Shown piece after piece: positions 43,873 through 51,818 of a stretch of DNA of 64,000 nucleotides. Under the pieces are notes generated by a model, which was not told the origin of the DNA, ran no database searches, and saw only the letters and a program-made list of their open reading frames with translations. The position numbers and the translations under genes are program-made. Every line of letters begins with the position of its first letter. Within the stretch, counting starts at the first letter, position 1. This DNA comes from Pseudoruegeria sp. SHC-113 (GTDB taxonomy: Bacteria > Pseudomonadota > Alphaproteobacteria > Rhodobacterales > Rhodobacteraceae): contig NZ_JAHUBR010000001.1 of NCBI RefSeq assembly GCF_025376885.1, positions 2,604,001-2,668,000 on the forward strand. The letters run 5' to 3'.

Positions 43873-44688
43873 ATGAAAATGTTGTTTCTCGGAGATGTGG
43901 TGGGCCGTGGTGGCCGCGCCGCAGTGATTGACCGCCTGCCCGGCTTGCGCGAGGCATGGAAGCTGGATTTCGTCGTCGTAAATGGCGAAAACGCCACCTC
44001 GGGCAACGGGCTCTCCCCAGCCCACGCGCAGGAGATCCTCGCCGCCGGGGCCGATTGCATCACGTTGGGCGATCACGCCTTCGATCAGCGCGACATGCTC
44101 ACTTACATCGAGAAAGAGCCGCGCATCATCCGCCCGATCAACTTCGCCAAGGGTGCTCCGGGCAAGGGTTTCCGCGTGTTCAACGCGCCGGGCGGCCGCA
44201 AGGTGCTGGTGGCGCAGGTCCTTGGGCAGGTCTTCATGAAGCGCCCCTTCGACGATCCTTTCTCCGCCATTGAACATGTCACCAAGGCACACCCTTTGGG
44301 CGGGCTCGTGCAGGCGAGCCTCGTGGACATCCACTGCGAGGCCACCAGCGAGAAGATGGGCATGGGCCATTGGTTGGACGGCAAAGTCAGCGTAGCGGTA
44401 GGCACCCACACCCATGTCCCCACGGGCGATGCCCAGATCCTGCCCGGCGGCACCGCCTTTCAGGCCGATGCGGGCATGTGCGGCGATTACAACTCGGTGA
44501 TCGGCATGGAAAAGGCTGAACCCCTGCGCCGCTTCATCACCGGCATGGGCAAGGGCCGCTTCACCCCCGCCACCGGCGAGGCGACGATCAGTGGGCTCTA
44601 CGTGGAAACCGATGACCGCACGGGCAAGGCCACTGCGGTGAAGATGGTCCGCGTCGGCGGGCGACTCGAGGCGTCGGGGCCGGCTTGA
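43873..44688 (+). CDS. TIGR00282-type metallophosphoesterase (YmdB-like)
   Basis: YmdB-type enzymes are dinuclear metal phosphoesterases that cleave 2',3'-cyclic mononucleotides. The 271-residue protein follows the family: FLGDVVGRGGRAAV at the N-terminus, FVVVNGENATSGNG, DIHCEATSEKMGMGH, VGTHTHVPTGDAQIL and DAGMCGDYNSVIGM. The motif usually read as GNH is GDH here (TLGDHAFDQ), a change at a metal-contacting position. The ATG follows AAGGCAGGCGC. It lies 70 bp after the cyclo-ligase gene, a common alphaproteobacterial pairing. Confidence 0.9.
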   Translation: MKMLFLGDVVGRGGRAAVIDRLPGLREAWKLDFVVVNGENATSGNGLSPAHAQEILAAGADCITLGDHAFDQRDMLTYIEKEPRIIRPINFAKGAPGKGFRVFNAPGGRKVLVAQVLGQVFMKRPFDDPFSAIEHVTKAHPLGGLVQASLVDIHCEATSEKMGMGHWLDGKVSVAVGTHTHVPTGDAQILPGGTAFQADAGMCGDYNSVIGMEKAEPLRRFITGMGKGRFTPATGEATISGLYVETDDRTGKATAVKMVRVGGRLEASGPA

Positions 44689-44739
44689 GCGCGGCCCTTC
44701 GGGCTGTTCCGGGCGCGGCTGAGCCCGGTGGGGCATGGC

Positions 44740-44900
44740 CCGGCTGGCCACTGTGCGCCAATGGCGAGCCCTCGCCCAATCCGCCTGTTTTTCAAGCAGA
44801 AACGCGCATTTATGCGGGGAAACCCGCGCATCGCCACAAGGAAACGCTTGCCCGAAGCGGTGCCGTAGGCGAAAAAGGGCAGCCTGTTTTTTAGAACTGA
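44740..44900 (+). ncRNA. Candidate structured leader or small RNA before the SLC13 gene
   Basis: This gene-free stretch contains, in order, GGCGA-GCCC-TCGCC (44763-44776), two overlapping and mutually exclusive hairpins CGCAT-TT-ATGCG (44805-44816) and GCGGG-GAAA-CCCGC with a GNRA loop (44814-44827), then CGCTT-GCCCG-AAGCG (44845-44859). A weak AGGC…GCCT stem before T6 follows (44867-44892). The frame is open but lacks a start with a ribosome site. I match it to no known RNA family. Confidence 0.3.
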
Positions 44901-44905
44901 ACCGA

Positions 44906-46684
44906 ATGACGTTCCTCGATTTTCCCCCTTTCATCGAAGCCATGCTGAGCCTCGCGGTGGTTGCCGTGATGTTCGTGATGTTCCTCACCGAACGCTACCC
45001 GGCGGAGGTCGTGGCCATCGGCGGCGTTTCGGCCCTCTTGGTGCTGGGCATCCTGCCCTATGCCGGGGCCATCGCGGTGCTTTCCAACCCCGCCCCCTGG
45101 ACGATTGCCTGCATGTTCATCGTGATGGGCGCGCTGGTGCGCACCGGGGCGCTGGACTGGTTCACCCAGATGGCCGAGCGCAACGCCGCCTCGCGCCCCA
45201 AGCTCGCCGTGGCCGCCCTCATGGGCTTCGTGATCCTCGCCTCGGCCTTCGTGTCCAACACGCCGGTTGTCGTGGTCATGATCCCCGTCTTCGTGCAACT
45301 GGCCAACCGGCTCGGCCAATCGGCCTCCAAATTCCTGATCCCGCTCTCCTACGCGGCGATCATGGGCGGCACGCTGACGCTGATCGGCACCTCGACGAAC
45401 CTGCTGGTGGACGGCGTGGCGCGCGCGCAAGGCATGGAGCCCTTCTCGATCTTCGAGGTCACGCCCATCGGCCTCGTGGTGGTCTGCTATGGCATGCTCT
45501 ACCTCTACCTGCTCGGCCCAAAACTGCTGCCGGACCGCTCCTCCATGGCGAACCTGCTGTCGGGCCGCGCCAAGATGAAATTCTTCACAGAGGTCGCCAT
45601 CCCTGACGGCTCGTCCTTGATTGGCCAGAAAGTCACCGAGGTGGATCTGTTCCGCCGCGACGGCGTGCGGCTTGTGGACGTGCTGCGCGGCGATGCCTCG
45701 CTGCGACGGGATCTCACGTCGGTGGAACTGGAAACCGGCGACCGCGTGGTGCTGCGCACGGAGATGAGCGAGCTACTGGGCCTGCAGCAGAACAAGGATC
45801 TGCGATCCGTGGACAAGCTCTCCTCGGTGCAGACGACAACCGTGGAAGTGCTGATCTCGCCCGGTGCGCGAATGATCGGGCGCTCGCTTGGCTCCCTGCG
45901 CCTGCGCCGCCGCTACGGCGTCTACCCGCTCGCCGTGCACCGCCGGAACCAGAACATCGGCCGCCAGCTCGACGATCTCGTGGTGCGCGTGGGCGACACG
46001 CTGCTGCTGGAAGGCGCCCCGGAGGACATCCAGCGCTTGGCGTCCGACATGGGGCTGGTGGACATCTCCAAACCCTCCGACCGCGCCTACCGCCGCAGCC
46101 ATGCGCCGATTGCCATCGCCAGCCTTGTGGGCATCGTGGCGCTGGCCGGGCTTGGCGTCGCGCCGATCCTCGCGCTTTCGGTGATCGCCGTGGCCGTGGT
46201 GCTGCTCACCCGCTGCATCGATGCGGAAGAGGCCTTCTCCTTCATCGACGGCCGCCTGCTGGCGCTGATCTTCTCGATGCTCGCCGTGGGCGCGGCGCTG
46301 GAAGCCTCCGGCGCGGTGAGCCTCGTGGTGGAATCCATCGCCCCGGCGCTGGGGCAACTGCCGCCCTTCCTGATCGTCTGGGCGATCTACCTGCTGACCT
46401 CGATCCTGACGGAGCTTGTCTCCAACAACGCGGTGGCCGTGGTGGTGACGCCGATTGCCATCGGGCTGGCCACGGCGCTGGGGTTTGACCCGCGCCCGCT
46501 GGTGATCGCGGTCATGGTCGCGGCCTCGGCCAGCTTCGCCACGCCGATCGGTTACCAGACCAACATGATGGTCTACGGCCCCGGCGGCTACAAATTTGCC
46601 GACTTCCTGAAGGTGGGCATCCCGCTCAACCTGACGATGGGCATGCTCGTCTCGGCGGTGATCCCGCTGATCTGGCCGCTGTAA
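44906..46684 (+). CDS. SLC13 family permease with RCK/TrkA-C domains
   Basis: The 592-residue protein is a CitT/DASS-type secondary transporter. The N-terminal membrane half (about 1-190) contains SNTPVVVVMIPVFVQLANRL and GTLTLIGTSTNLLVDG, a transporter clamshell motif. Two cytoplasmic TrkA-C domains follow (about 205-290 and 305-375; EVDLFRRDGVRLVDVLRGD and GDTLLLEGAPEDIQRLASDM). The second membrane half ends with ELVSNNAVAVVVTPIAIGLA and ASFATPIGYQTNMMVYGPGG. The substrate is probably a small anion such as sulfate or a dicarboxylate. ATG 44906 is used; the upstream open frame is not supported. Confidence 0.88.
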   Translation: MTFLDFPPFIEAMLSLAVVAVMFVMFLTERYPAEVVAIGGVSALLVLGILPYAGAIAVLSNPAPWTIACMFIVMGALVRTGALDWFTQMAERNAASRPKLAVAALMGFVILASAFVSNTPVVVVMIPVFVQLANRLGQSASKFLIPLSYAAIMGGTLTLIGTSTNLLVDGVARAQGMEPFSIFEVTPIGLVVVCYGMLYLYLLGPKLLPDRSSMANLLSGRAKMKFFTEVAIPDGSSLIGQKVTEVDLFRRDGVRLVDVLRGDASLRRDLTSVELETGDRVVLRTEMSELLGLQQNKDLRSVDKLSSVQTTTVEVLISPGARMIGRSLGSLRLRRRYGVYPLAVHRRNQNIGRQLDDLVVRVGDTLLLEGAPEDIQRLASDMGLVDISKPSDRAYRRSHAPIAIASLVGIVALAGLGVAPILALSVIAVAVVLLTRCIDAEEAFSFIDGRLLALIFSMLAVGAALEASGAVSLVVESIAPALGQLPPFLIVWAIYLLTSILTELVSNNAVAVVVTPIAIGLATALGFDPRPLVIAVMVAASASFATPIGYQTNMMVYGPGGYKFADFLKVGIPLNLTMGMLVSAVIPLIWPL

Positions 46685-46767
46685 ACAGCCCCGCGCGCCC
46701 CTCTTGAACCTCTTCGGCCCTCTGACATATAGAGGGCCGACGCGAAACCCACCGCTTGGAGATACCC

Positions 46768-47508
46768 ATGGCAGGCCATTCCAAATGGGCCAACATCCAG
46801 CACCGTAAAGGGCGCCAGGATGCGGCCCGCTCGAAACTCTTTTCGAAGCTGGCAAAAGAAATCACCGTTGCCGCGAAGATGGGTGACCCCGACCCCGACA
46901 AGAACCCCCGCCTGCGCCTTGCGGTGAAAGAGGCGAAATCCCAATCCGTCCCGAAAGACGTGATCGAACGCGCGATCAAGAAGTCCATGGGCGGGGATGC
47001 GGAAAACTACGACGAGATCCGCTACGAAGGCTATGGCCCCAACGGTGTGGCGGTGATCGTGGAAGCGATGACCGACAACCGCAACCGCACCGCTTCGAAC
47101 GTTCGCTCGACCTTTTCAAAAAACGGCGGCAACCTTGGCGAAACCGGCTCCGTGGGCTTCATGTTCGACCGCAAGGGCGCGGTGAGCTACCCGGCCAGCG
47201 TGGGCGATGCGGACACCGTGATGATGGCGGCCATCGAGGCCGGCGCGGACGACGTGGAAAGCAGCGAGGATGGCCACATCATCTACTGCGCGGACACAGA
47301 CCTGAACGAGGTGTCCACCGCGCTTGAGGCCGAGCTGGGCGAATCCGACTCCACCAAGCTGATCTGGATGCCCTCCACCACGACGGAACTGGACGCCGAC
47401 GGCCTGCGCGCCCTGATGAAGCTGGTGGATGCGTTGGAAGACGATGATGACGTGCAGAACGTCACCACCAATTTCGAAGCCTCTGACGAGGTCATGGCGC
47501 AGCTTTAA
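46768..47508 (+). CDS. yebC: YebC/PmpR family DNA-binding regulatory protein
   Basis: The 246-residue protein begins [18 protein letters not shown], the invariant YebC opening, and continues with [11 protein letters not shown] and [21 protein letters not shown]. Family members regulate transcription, and some relieve ribosome stalling at proline-rich sequences. ATG 46768 has GGAGATACCC upstream; a TTG four codons earlier is not needed. In many proteobacteria yebC lies next to ruvC; here ruvCAB is 22 kb away. The gene ends just before repeat B3. Confidence 0.96.
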   Translation: MAGHSKWANIQHRKGRQDAARSKLFSKLAKEITVAAKMGDPDPDKNPRLRLAVKEAKSQSVPKDVIERAIKKSMGGDAENYDEIRYEGYGPNGVAVIVEAMTDNRNRTASNVRSTFSKNGGNLGETGSVGFMFDRKGAVSYPASVGDADTVMMAAIEAGADDVESSEDGHIIYCADTDLNEVSTALEAELGESDSTKLIWMPSTTTELDADGLRALMKLVDALEDDDDVQNVTTNFEASDEVMAQL

Positions 47509-47535
47509 GCGCCTGCGCCTTTGGCACATCCGGGA

Positions 47536-47665
47536 GCGGGGCTGGCTGCCCCGCACCCCGCGGATATTTTTGCCAAGATGATGGGGGCAAAAAACGGCGC
47601 CCCACTTTGTTCCCCAAATATCTCGGGGGAGTCGCGCCGCAAGGCGCGGCGGGGGCAGAGCCCCC
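47536..47665 (-). repeat. Composite palindromic repeat B3 (inverted partner of 40240-40354)
   Basis: It carries the same parts as B2 in the opposite direction: GCGGGGC-tggct-GCCCCGC (47536-47554), GGATATTT, CCAAGATGATG, GGCGCCCCACTTTGTT, AAATATCTCGGGGGAGT, the GCGCC-GCAA-GGCGC hairpin and GGGGGC-AGA-GCCCCC (47651-47665). About 13 extra bases (GGGGCAAAAAAC) sit in the middle relative to B2. It lies between yebC and the convergent deaminase gene, touching the stop codon of the latter. Confidence 0.85.
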
Positions 47666-49008
47666 TACCCGGCCAGCGCGCACGCAAGCGCGCGTTGGCG
47701 CTCCAGAACCATCGGCAGATCCAATGAGGTGACATGGCCTTCGGCGACAACGCGCCGGCCCTGCACGAAGAGATCGCGTACCTTGCTGGGCCCGGCGAGC
47801 AGAAGCGCGGCCGGGTCCCAGCTGCCGGCAGCTTCCACACAGCTCAGATCCCAGACAGCAATGTCAGCCTGCGCGCCAAGGGTGAGGCGGCCGCAGTCGG
47901 GGCGGCCGAGCACATCGGCACCTCCGCGCGTGGCGATCTCCAGCGCCTCGCGGGCGCTCATGGCATCCGCGCCAAGTGAGACGCGCTGCAGCAGCATGGT
48001 CTGGCGGGCTTCGGTAACAAGGTTGGCGACATCATTGCTGGCCGAGCCGTCCACGCCGAGGCCGACCTTCACCGCCGCGTCGCGCATCGCGCGCACCGGG
48101 GCGATGCCGGAGCCGAGGCGGCAGTTGGAACAGGGGCAATGAGCGACGCCGGTGCCGGAGCGCGCGAAGAGGTCGATCTCCTGCCCGTCCAGTTTCACGC
48201 AATGGGCGTGCCAGACGTCTTCGCCCGTCCAGCCCAGATCTTCGGCATATTGCCCCGGGCGGCAACCGAATTTTTCTAGCGAATAGGCGATATCTTCATC
48301 GTTCTCCGCCAGATGGGTGTGCAGCATCACCCCCTTGTCGCGCGCCAGCAGGGCGGCCTCGCGCATCAGATCGCGGCTCACCGAGAAGGGCGAACAGGGT
48401 GCGAGCCCGACGCGCACCATCGCGCCGTCGCGCGGGTCGTGGAAAGCGTCCACCACGCGGATGCTATCGGCCAGGATGGCGTCCTCGCGTTCCACGAGGC
48501 TGTCGGGCGGCAGGCCGCCGTCGCTTTCGCCGATCGACATCGCGCCGCGCGTGGCGTGAAAGCGCAGGCCGATCTCCTGCGCTGCCGCGATGGTGTCATC
48601 GAGCCGCGCGCCGTTGGGGTAGAGGTAGAGGTGATCAGACGTCATCGTGCAGCCCGAGAGCGCCAGTTCGGCGAGGCCGGTGAGGGCTGAGACATACATG
48701 TGCTCCGGCCCGAAGCGCGCCCAGATCGGGTAGAGCCGTTGAAGCCAACCAAAAAGCAGTGCGTTCTGCGCGCCGGGCACGGCGCGGGTAAGGCTTTGGT
48801 AGAGGTGGTGATGGGTGTTCACGAGCCCGGGTGTCACGAGGCAGCCCGCAGCCTCCAGCACCTCGGCATCTTGCGCCACGAGCCCTTGCCCCACGGCGGC
48901 GATCTTGCCGCCTTCGATCAGGACATCGGCACCGCGCAGCTCGCGGCGGTCATCATCCATGGTGAGGATAGCATCGGCGTTGCGGATCAGGGTGCGATGG
49001 GCGGGCAT
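47665..49008 (-). CDS. Amidohydrolase, probable 8-oxoguanine deaminase
   Basis: The 447-residue protein is an ATZ/TRZ-type amidohydrolase. The metal ligands are visible in VTPGLVNTHHHLYQSLTRAV, VMLHTHLAENDEDIAYS, DVWHAHCVKLDGQEIDLF and LGVDGSASNDVANL. The segment ALLFGWLQRLYPIWARFGPE and the CPCSNCRLGSGIAPV stretch match bacterial 8-oxoguanine deaminases, which make urate from 8-oxoguanine. Other ATZ/TRZ substrates cannot be excluded. ATG 49008 has GAAGGAGCCCCC upstream. Its stop codon touches repeat B3. Confidence 0.82.
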   Translation of the reverse strand: MPAHRTLIRNADAILTMDDDRRELRGADVLIEGGKIAAVGQGLVAQDAEVLEAAGCLVTPGLVNTHHHLYQSLTRAVPGAQNALLFGWLQRLYPIWARFGPEHMYVSALTGLAELALSGCTMTSDHLYLYPNGARLDDTIAAAQEIGLRFHATRGAMSIGESDGGLPPDSLVEREDAILADSIRVVDAFHDPRDGAMVRVGLAPCSPFSVSRDLMREAALLARDKGVMLHTHLAENDEDIAYSLEKFGCRPGQYAEDLGWTGEDVWHAHCVKLDGQEIDLFARSGTGVAHCPCSNCRLGSGIAPVRAMRDAAVKVGLGVDGSASNDVANLVTEARQTMLLQRVSLGADAMSAREALEIATRGGADVLGRPDCGRLTLGAQADIAVWDLSCVEAAGSWDPAALLLAGPSKVRDLFVQGRRVVAEGHVTSLDLPMVLERQRALACALAG

Positions 49009-49133
49009 GGGGGCTCCTTCAGCGTTACGCCGCCTTCGGTGCATGTTGGATGCCCGCGTGCCGGCAGAAAGCGGTGAAGGACCCGGCAAGCGCGGGGGCA
49101 CCCTAGCCCTTTGCGCCGCCTCAAGGCAAGGCG

Positions 49134-49946
49134 CTAGCCGTCAAGAAATCTCGAAAGCACCTGCAGGGCTTCGGCGTGAAGTTCGGCACTCCCGGCCGCA
49201 AGCACCCGACCGCCTTCGTGCGCCGGGCCGCCGGCCCAGTCGGTGACGATGCCGCCCGCCGCTTCGATCACAGCAATCGGGGCTTGAATGTCATAGGCGT
49301 TGAGCCCGGCTTCGATCACCAGATCCACCTGCCCCGCCGCCAAGAGCGCGTAGGCATAGCAATCCATGCCGTAACGGGTCAGGCGGCAGCGGCTGGCGAC
49401 CGCTTCAAACCCCGCCCGCTCCTGCGCGGAGCCTACTTCGGGAAAGGTGGTGAAGATCGTGGCCTGCGCCAGTGCGCGGCCCCCGCGTGCGGCGAGCGGG
49501 CCCTTCCCCTGCGGCCCTGTCACTTCTGCAAGGCCGAAGCCCCCGGTGAAACGTTCACCGATGAAGGGCTGATCGATGATCCCGAAGGCAGGGCCGGTTT
49601 CATCCCCCACCGCGATCAGCACGCCCCAAGTTGGCGTGCCCGAGATGAAGCCGCGAGTGCCGTCGATCGGATCGAGCACCCATGTCAGCCCGCTGCTGCC
49701 TTCTGAGGCGCCGTATTCCTCGCCAAGAATGCCATCCTGCGGACGCTGCTCGGCCAGCACCGCGCGCATGGCGCGTTCGGCGGCGCGGTCGGCTTCCGTC
49801 ACCGGATCGTAGCCACCGGCCTCCTTGTTGTCGGCGGCCAGCCCCGGCGCGCGGAAATGCGGCAGGATCGCCTGACGCGCCGCATCGGCCATGGCGTTTG
49901 CGGTGGCAATCAGAGCGGTTCGGGTGTCGGGATCGGGTGTAAACAT
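49134..49946 (-). CDS. hisN: Inositol monophosphatase family, probable HisN-type histidinol-phosphatase
   Basis: The 270-residue protein has the Li+-sensitive phosphatase motifs: ILGEEYGA, WVLDPIDGTRGFISGTPTWG (the DPIDGT metal site) and AYDIQAPIAVIEAAGGIVTD. Among family members the DGTRGF pattern and this size fit HisN, which dephosphorylates histidinol phosphate; inositol- or PAP-phosphatase activity remains possible. The ATG at 49946 is immediately preceded by a terminator-like hairpin with TTTTTTC, and the only ribosome-site-like bases (AGG) lie in the 3' arm of that hairpin. The next internal Met is residue 19. Confidence 0.8.
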   Translation of the reverse strand: MFTPDPDTRTALIATANAMADAARQAILPHFRAPGLAADNKEAGGYDPVTEADRAAERAMRAVLAEQRPQDGILGEEYGASEGSSGLTWVLDPIDGTRGFISGTPTWGVLIAVGDETGPAFGIIDQPFIGERFTGGFGLAEVTGPQGKGPLAARGGRALAQATIFTTFPEVGSAQERAGFEAVASRCRLTRYGMDCYAYALLAAGQVDLVIEAGLNAYDIQAPIAVIEAAGGIVTDWAGGPAHEGGRVLAAGSAELHAEALQVLSRFLDG

Positions 49947-49975
49947 GAAAAAACCTGCGCCAGTGATGGCGCAGG
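49947..49975 (-). terminator. Terminator or attenuator hairpin abutting the hisN start codon
   Basis: On the minus strand CCTGCGCCA-TCAC-TGGCGCAGG forms a perfect 9-bp stem followed by six T and one C, then the hisN ATG. It can end the transcript of the XRE gene upstream, or act as an attenuator of hisN. The AGG at the end of the 3' arm is the only candidate Shine-Dalgarno for hisN. Confidence 0.75.
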
Positions 49976-50100
49976 CGGTAGCGCGGCAACGCGCGCCGGG
50001 TCAAGGCTTAGTCATCGGTATCAGGCTTCGGCGGCCGTTGTGCAGGACCGCGTCCCCTCTTGGGCGGCTCGGGATCCGTGCCCGCCGCAGCCGGATCCAG

Positions 50101-50475
50101 CTAAGCGGCGTCGCTCAGGACGCGGGCCAGATCGAACAGGCGGCGGCGCTGGTTTTCCGGGATCGCATAATAGGAGCGCACCAGTTCGAGCGCTTCCTTG
50201 TCGGCCAGAATATCCCCCTGCACGGAAGATTTGGCCGCGTGATCCTCGGCACCTTCGCCTTCGTAGCCCTCGAAGAAGAAGCTCACCGGCACCTCGAGCG
50301 TTTCAGCGATGTCCCAAAGGCGGGAGGCGCTGACCCGGTTCATGCCCGTTTCATATTTCTGGATCTGCTGGAACTTGATCCCAACATTCTCTGCAAGCTG
50401 TTGCTGCGTCATCCCCACCATCCAACGACGGTGGCGGATGCGCTTGCCAACATGCACATCTACCGGATGTTTCAT
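50101..50475 (-). CDS. XRE family transcriptional regulator, PraR-like
   Basis: The 124-residue protein has an N-terminal helix-turn-helix (MTQQQLAENVGIKFQQIQKY, about 22-41) and continues GMNRVSASRLWDIAETLEVPVSFFFE. This is the conserved alphaproteobacterial XRE type that includes PraR of rhizobia. A short acidic linker (EGYEGEGAEDH) leads to a C-terminal helical segment EALELVRSYYAIPENQRRRL, probably for dimerisation. PraR proteins repress quorum-sensing or biofilm genes elsewhere; the targets here are unknown. It is divergent from the quinone oxidoreductase gene, with a gene-free 286-bp intergenic region. Confidence 0.88.
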   Translation of the reverse strand: MKHPVDVHVGKRIRHRRWMVGMTQQQLAENVGIKFQQIQKYETGMNRVSASRLWDIAETLEVPVSFFFEGYEGEGAEDHAAKSSVQGDILADKEALELVRSYYAIPENQRRRLFDLARVLSDAA

Positions 50476-50761
50476 TTTCTAGTCCTGTTTCTGACACGAG
50501 TGTGCTTTTTGAGTGGAGGAACCCCTCGCCAGGGGCCCTTGTGCCGCCTGCGCCTGCGCCGTTCTGCCATCCCCTGCGAAAACGGGCCAACGTGGCCAAC
50601 GTTCAAAGCTTACCCCGGAAAGGGAACAATTACACTGAAAAACTATCCTAGCGTGCGCGAAAGTTAACGCGCGGTAATATGACACCCTAGGGGACGCTGG
50701 GTCACGGTGATTACGAAAAAGTGATGTGTTATCAGCCGATAGCCAATCGCAGGAGAGTCGC
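50476..50761. other. 286-bp divergent intergenic region (XRE regulator / quinone oxidoreductase)
   Basis: No gene is visible. Part of it (about 50620-50740) is AT-rich relative to its surroundings and should hold both promoters. GTTAACGCGCGGTAAT (around 50663) is a loose dyad. No confident promoter boxes or riboswitch were recognised. Confidence 0.4.
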
Positions 50762-51724
50762 ATGTTGTCATTTCAGGTTGCCGAACCCGGGAAAACCGCC
50801 CTCGCGGAGCAGGAGGTGCCTATGCCGGGCGCGGGCGAGGTTCTCCTGAAGGTTGCAGCCTGCGCGCTGAACTTCGCGGATCTGCTCATGATCAAGGGCA
50901 GTTATCAAGATACCCCACCCCTGCCTTTCACGCCAGGGATGGAAGTGGCCGGCACGGTGGAGGCGCTCGGCCTCGGTGTGGACAACCTGCCGCTGGGCGC
51001 GCGCGTGGCCTGTTTTCCGGGGCGCGGGGGGCTCGCGCAGTATGCCTGCGTGCCCGCAAGCCTTTGCGTGCCCCTGCCCGACCCGATGCCCTTTGACGAG
51101 GCGGCGGCCTTTCAGGTCGCGTATGGCACCTCGCACCTTGCGCTTGGCCACCGCGCGCGCCTGCAACCGGGCGAGACGCTGCTTGTCACTGGCGCGGCCG
51201 GGGGCGTGGGGCTGACGGCCATCGAGATCGGCAAGCTGATGGGCGCGCGGGTGATCGCCAGCGCGCGGGGGCCTGAGAAGCTTGCCATCGCGAAGGCCGC
51301 AGGGGCCGATCACTTGATCGATTCTGACAGCGGCGATCTGCGGGCCGAAGTGAAGGCGCTCGGCGGGGCGGATGTGGTCTATGAAGCCGTGGGCGGGCAG
51401 ACCTTCACCGACGCCCTGCGCGCCTGCAACCCGGAGGCACGGATGATCCCCATCGGCTTTGCCGGAGGCGAGGTGCCGCAGATCCCGGCCAACCACCTGC
51501 TGGTGAAGAACATCACGGTGATCGGCCTGTACTGGGGTGGCTATCTGAAATTCAACCCGGCGGCGCTGACGGAAAGCCTCGCCGAGTTGTTCGGCTGGTA
51601 TGAAGCCGGCAAGCTCAAGCCCCATGTCAGCCACCGTCTGCCGCTGACCCGCGCCGACGAAGCGCTGGAGCTTCTGCGCAGCCGGGTCTCTACGGGCAAG
51701 GTCGTCGTCGAGCCCTGGGCGTGA
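50762..51724 (+). CDS. NADPH:quinone oxidoreductase family protein
   Basis: The 320-residue medium-chain reductase (zinc-free MDR type) has an N-terminal GroES-like domain and the Rossmann segment LVTGAAGGVGLTAIEIGKLM (AAxGGxG, about 144-163). The pattern ACALNFADLLMIKGSYQDTP and LPFTPGMEVAGTVEALG is typical of quinone oxidoreductase-like enzymes. No structural-zinc cysteine cluster is present. The electron acceptor is unknown; enone or acyl-CoA reductase activity is possible. ATG 50762 has CAGGAGAGTCGC upstream. Control by the divergent XRE regulator is possible but unproven. Confidence 0.88.
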   Translation: MLSFQVAEPGKTALAEQEVPMPGAGEVLLKVAACALNFADLLMIKGSYQDTPPLPFTPGMEVAGTVEALGLGVDNLPLGARVACFPGRGGLAQYACVPASLCVPLPDPMPFDEAAAFQVAYGTSHLALGHRARLQPGETLLVTGAAGGVGLTAIEIGKLMGARVIASARGPEKLAIAKAAGADHLIDSDSGDLRAEVKALGGADVVYEAVGGQTFTDALRACNPEARMIPIGFAGGEVPQIPANHLLVKNITVIGLYWGGYLKFNPAALTESLAELFGWYEAGKLKPHVSHRLPLTRADEALELLRSRVSTGKVVVEPWA

Positions 51725-51818
51725 GACCGCCGGGCCCTGCTTCACACAATCTCAACGATTTGGACGCCGCTGCGCGAATCGGATAGGGTCGGGCGTCGCG
51801 AGAGGAAGGACACCCCGA

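Noticed and set aside
44735-44905. 57-codon N-terminal extension of the SLC13 protein
   Set aside because: The extension has no ribosome site and no family match; the ATG at 44906 begins the first membrane segment in the usual place.
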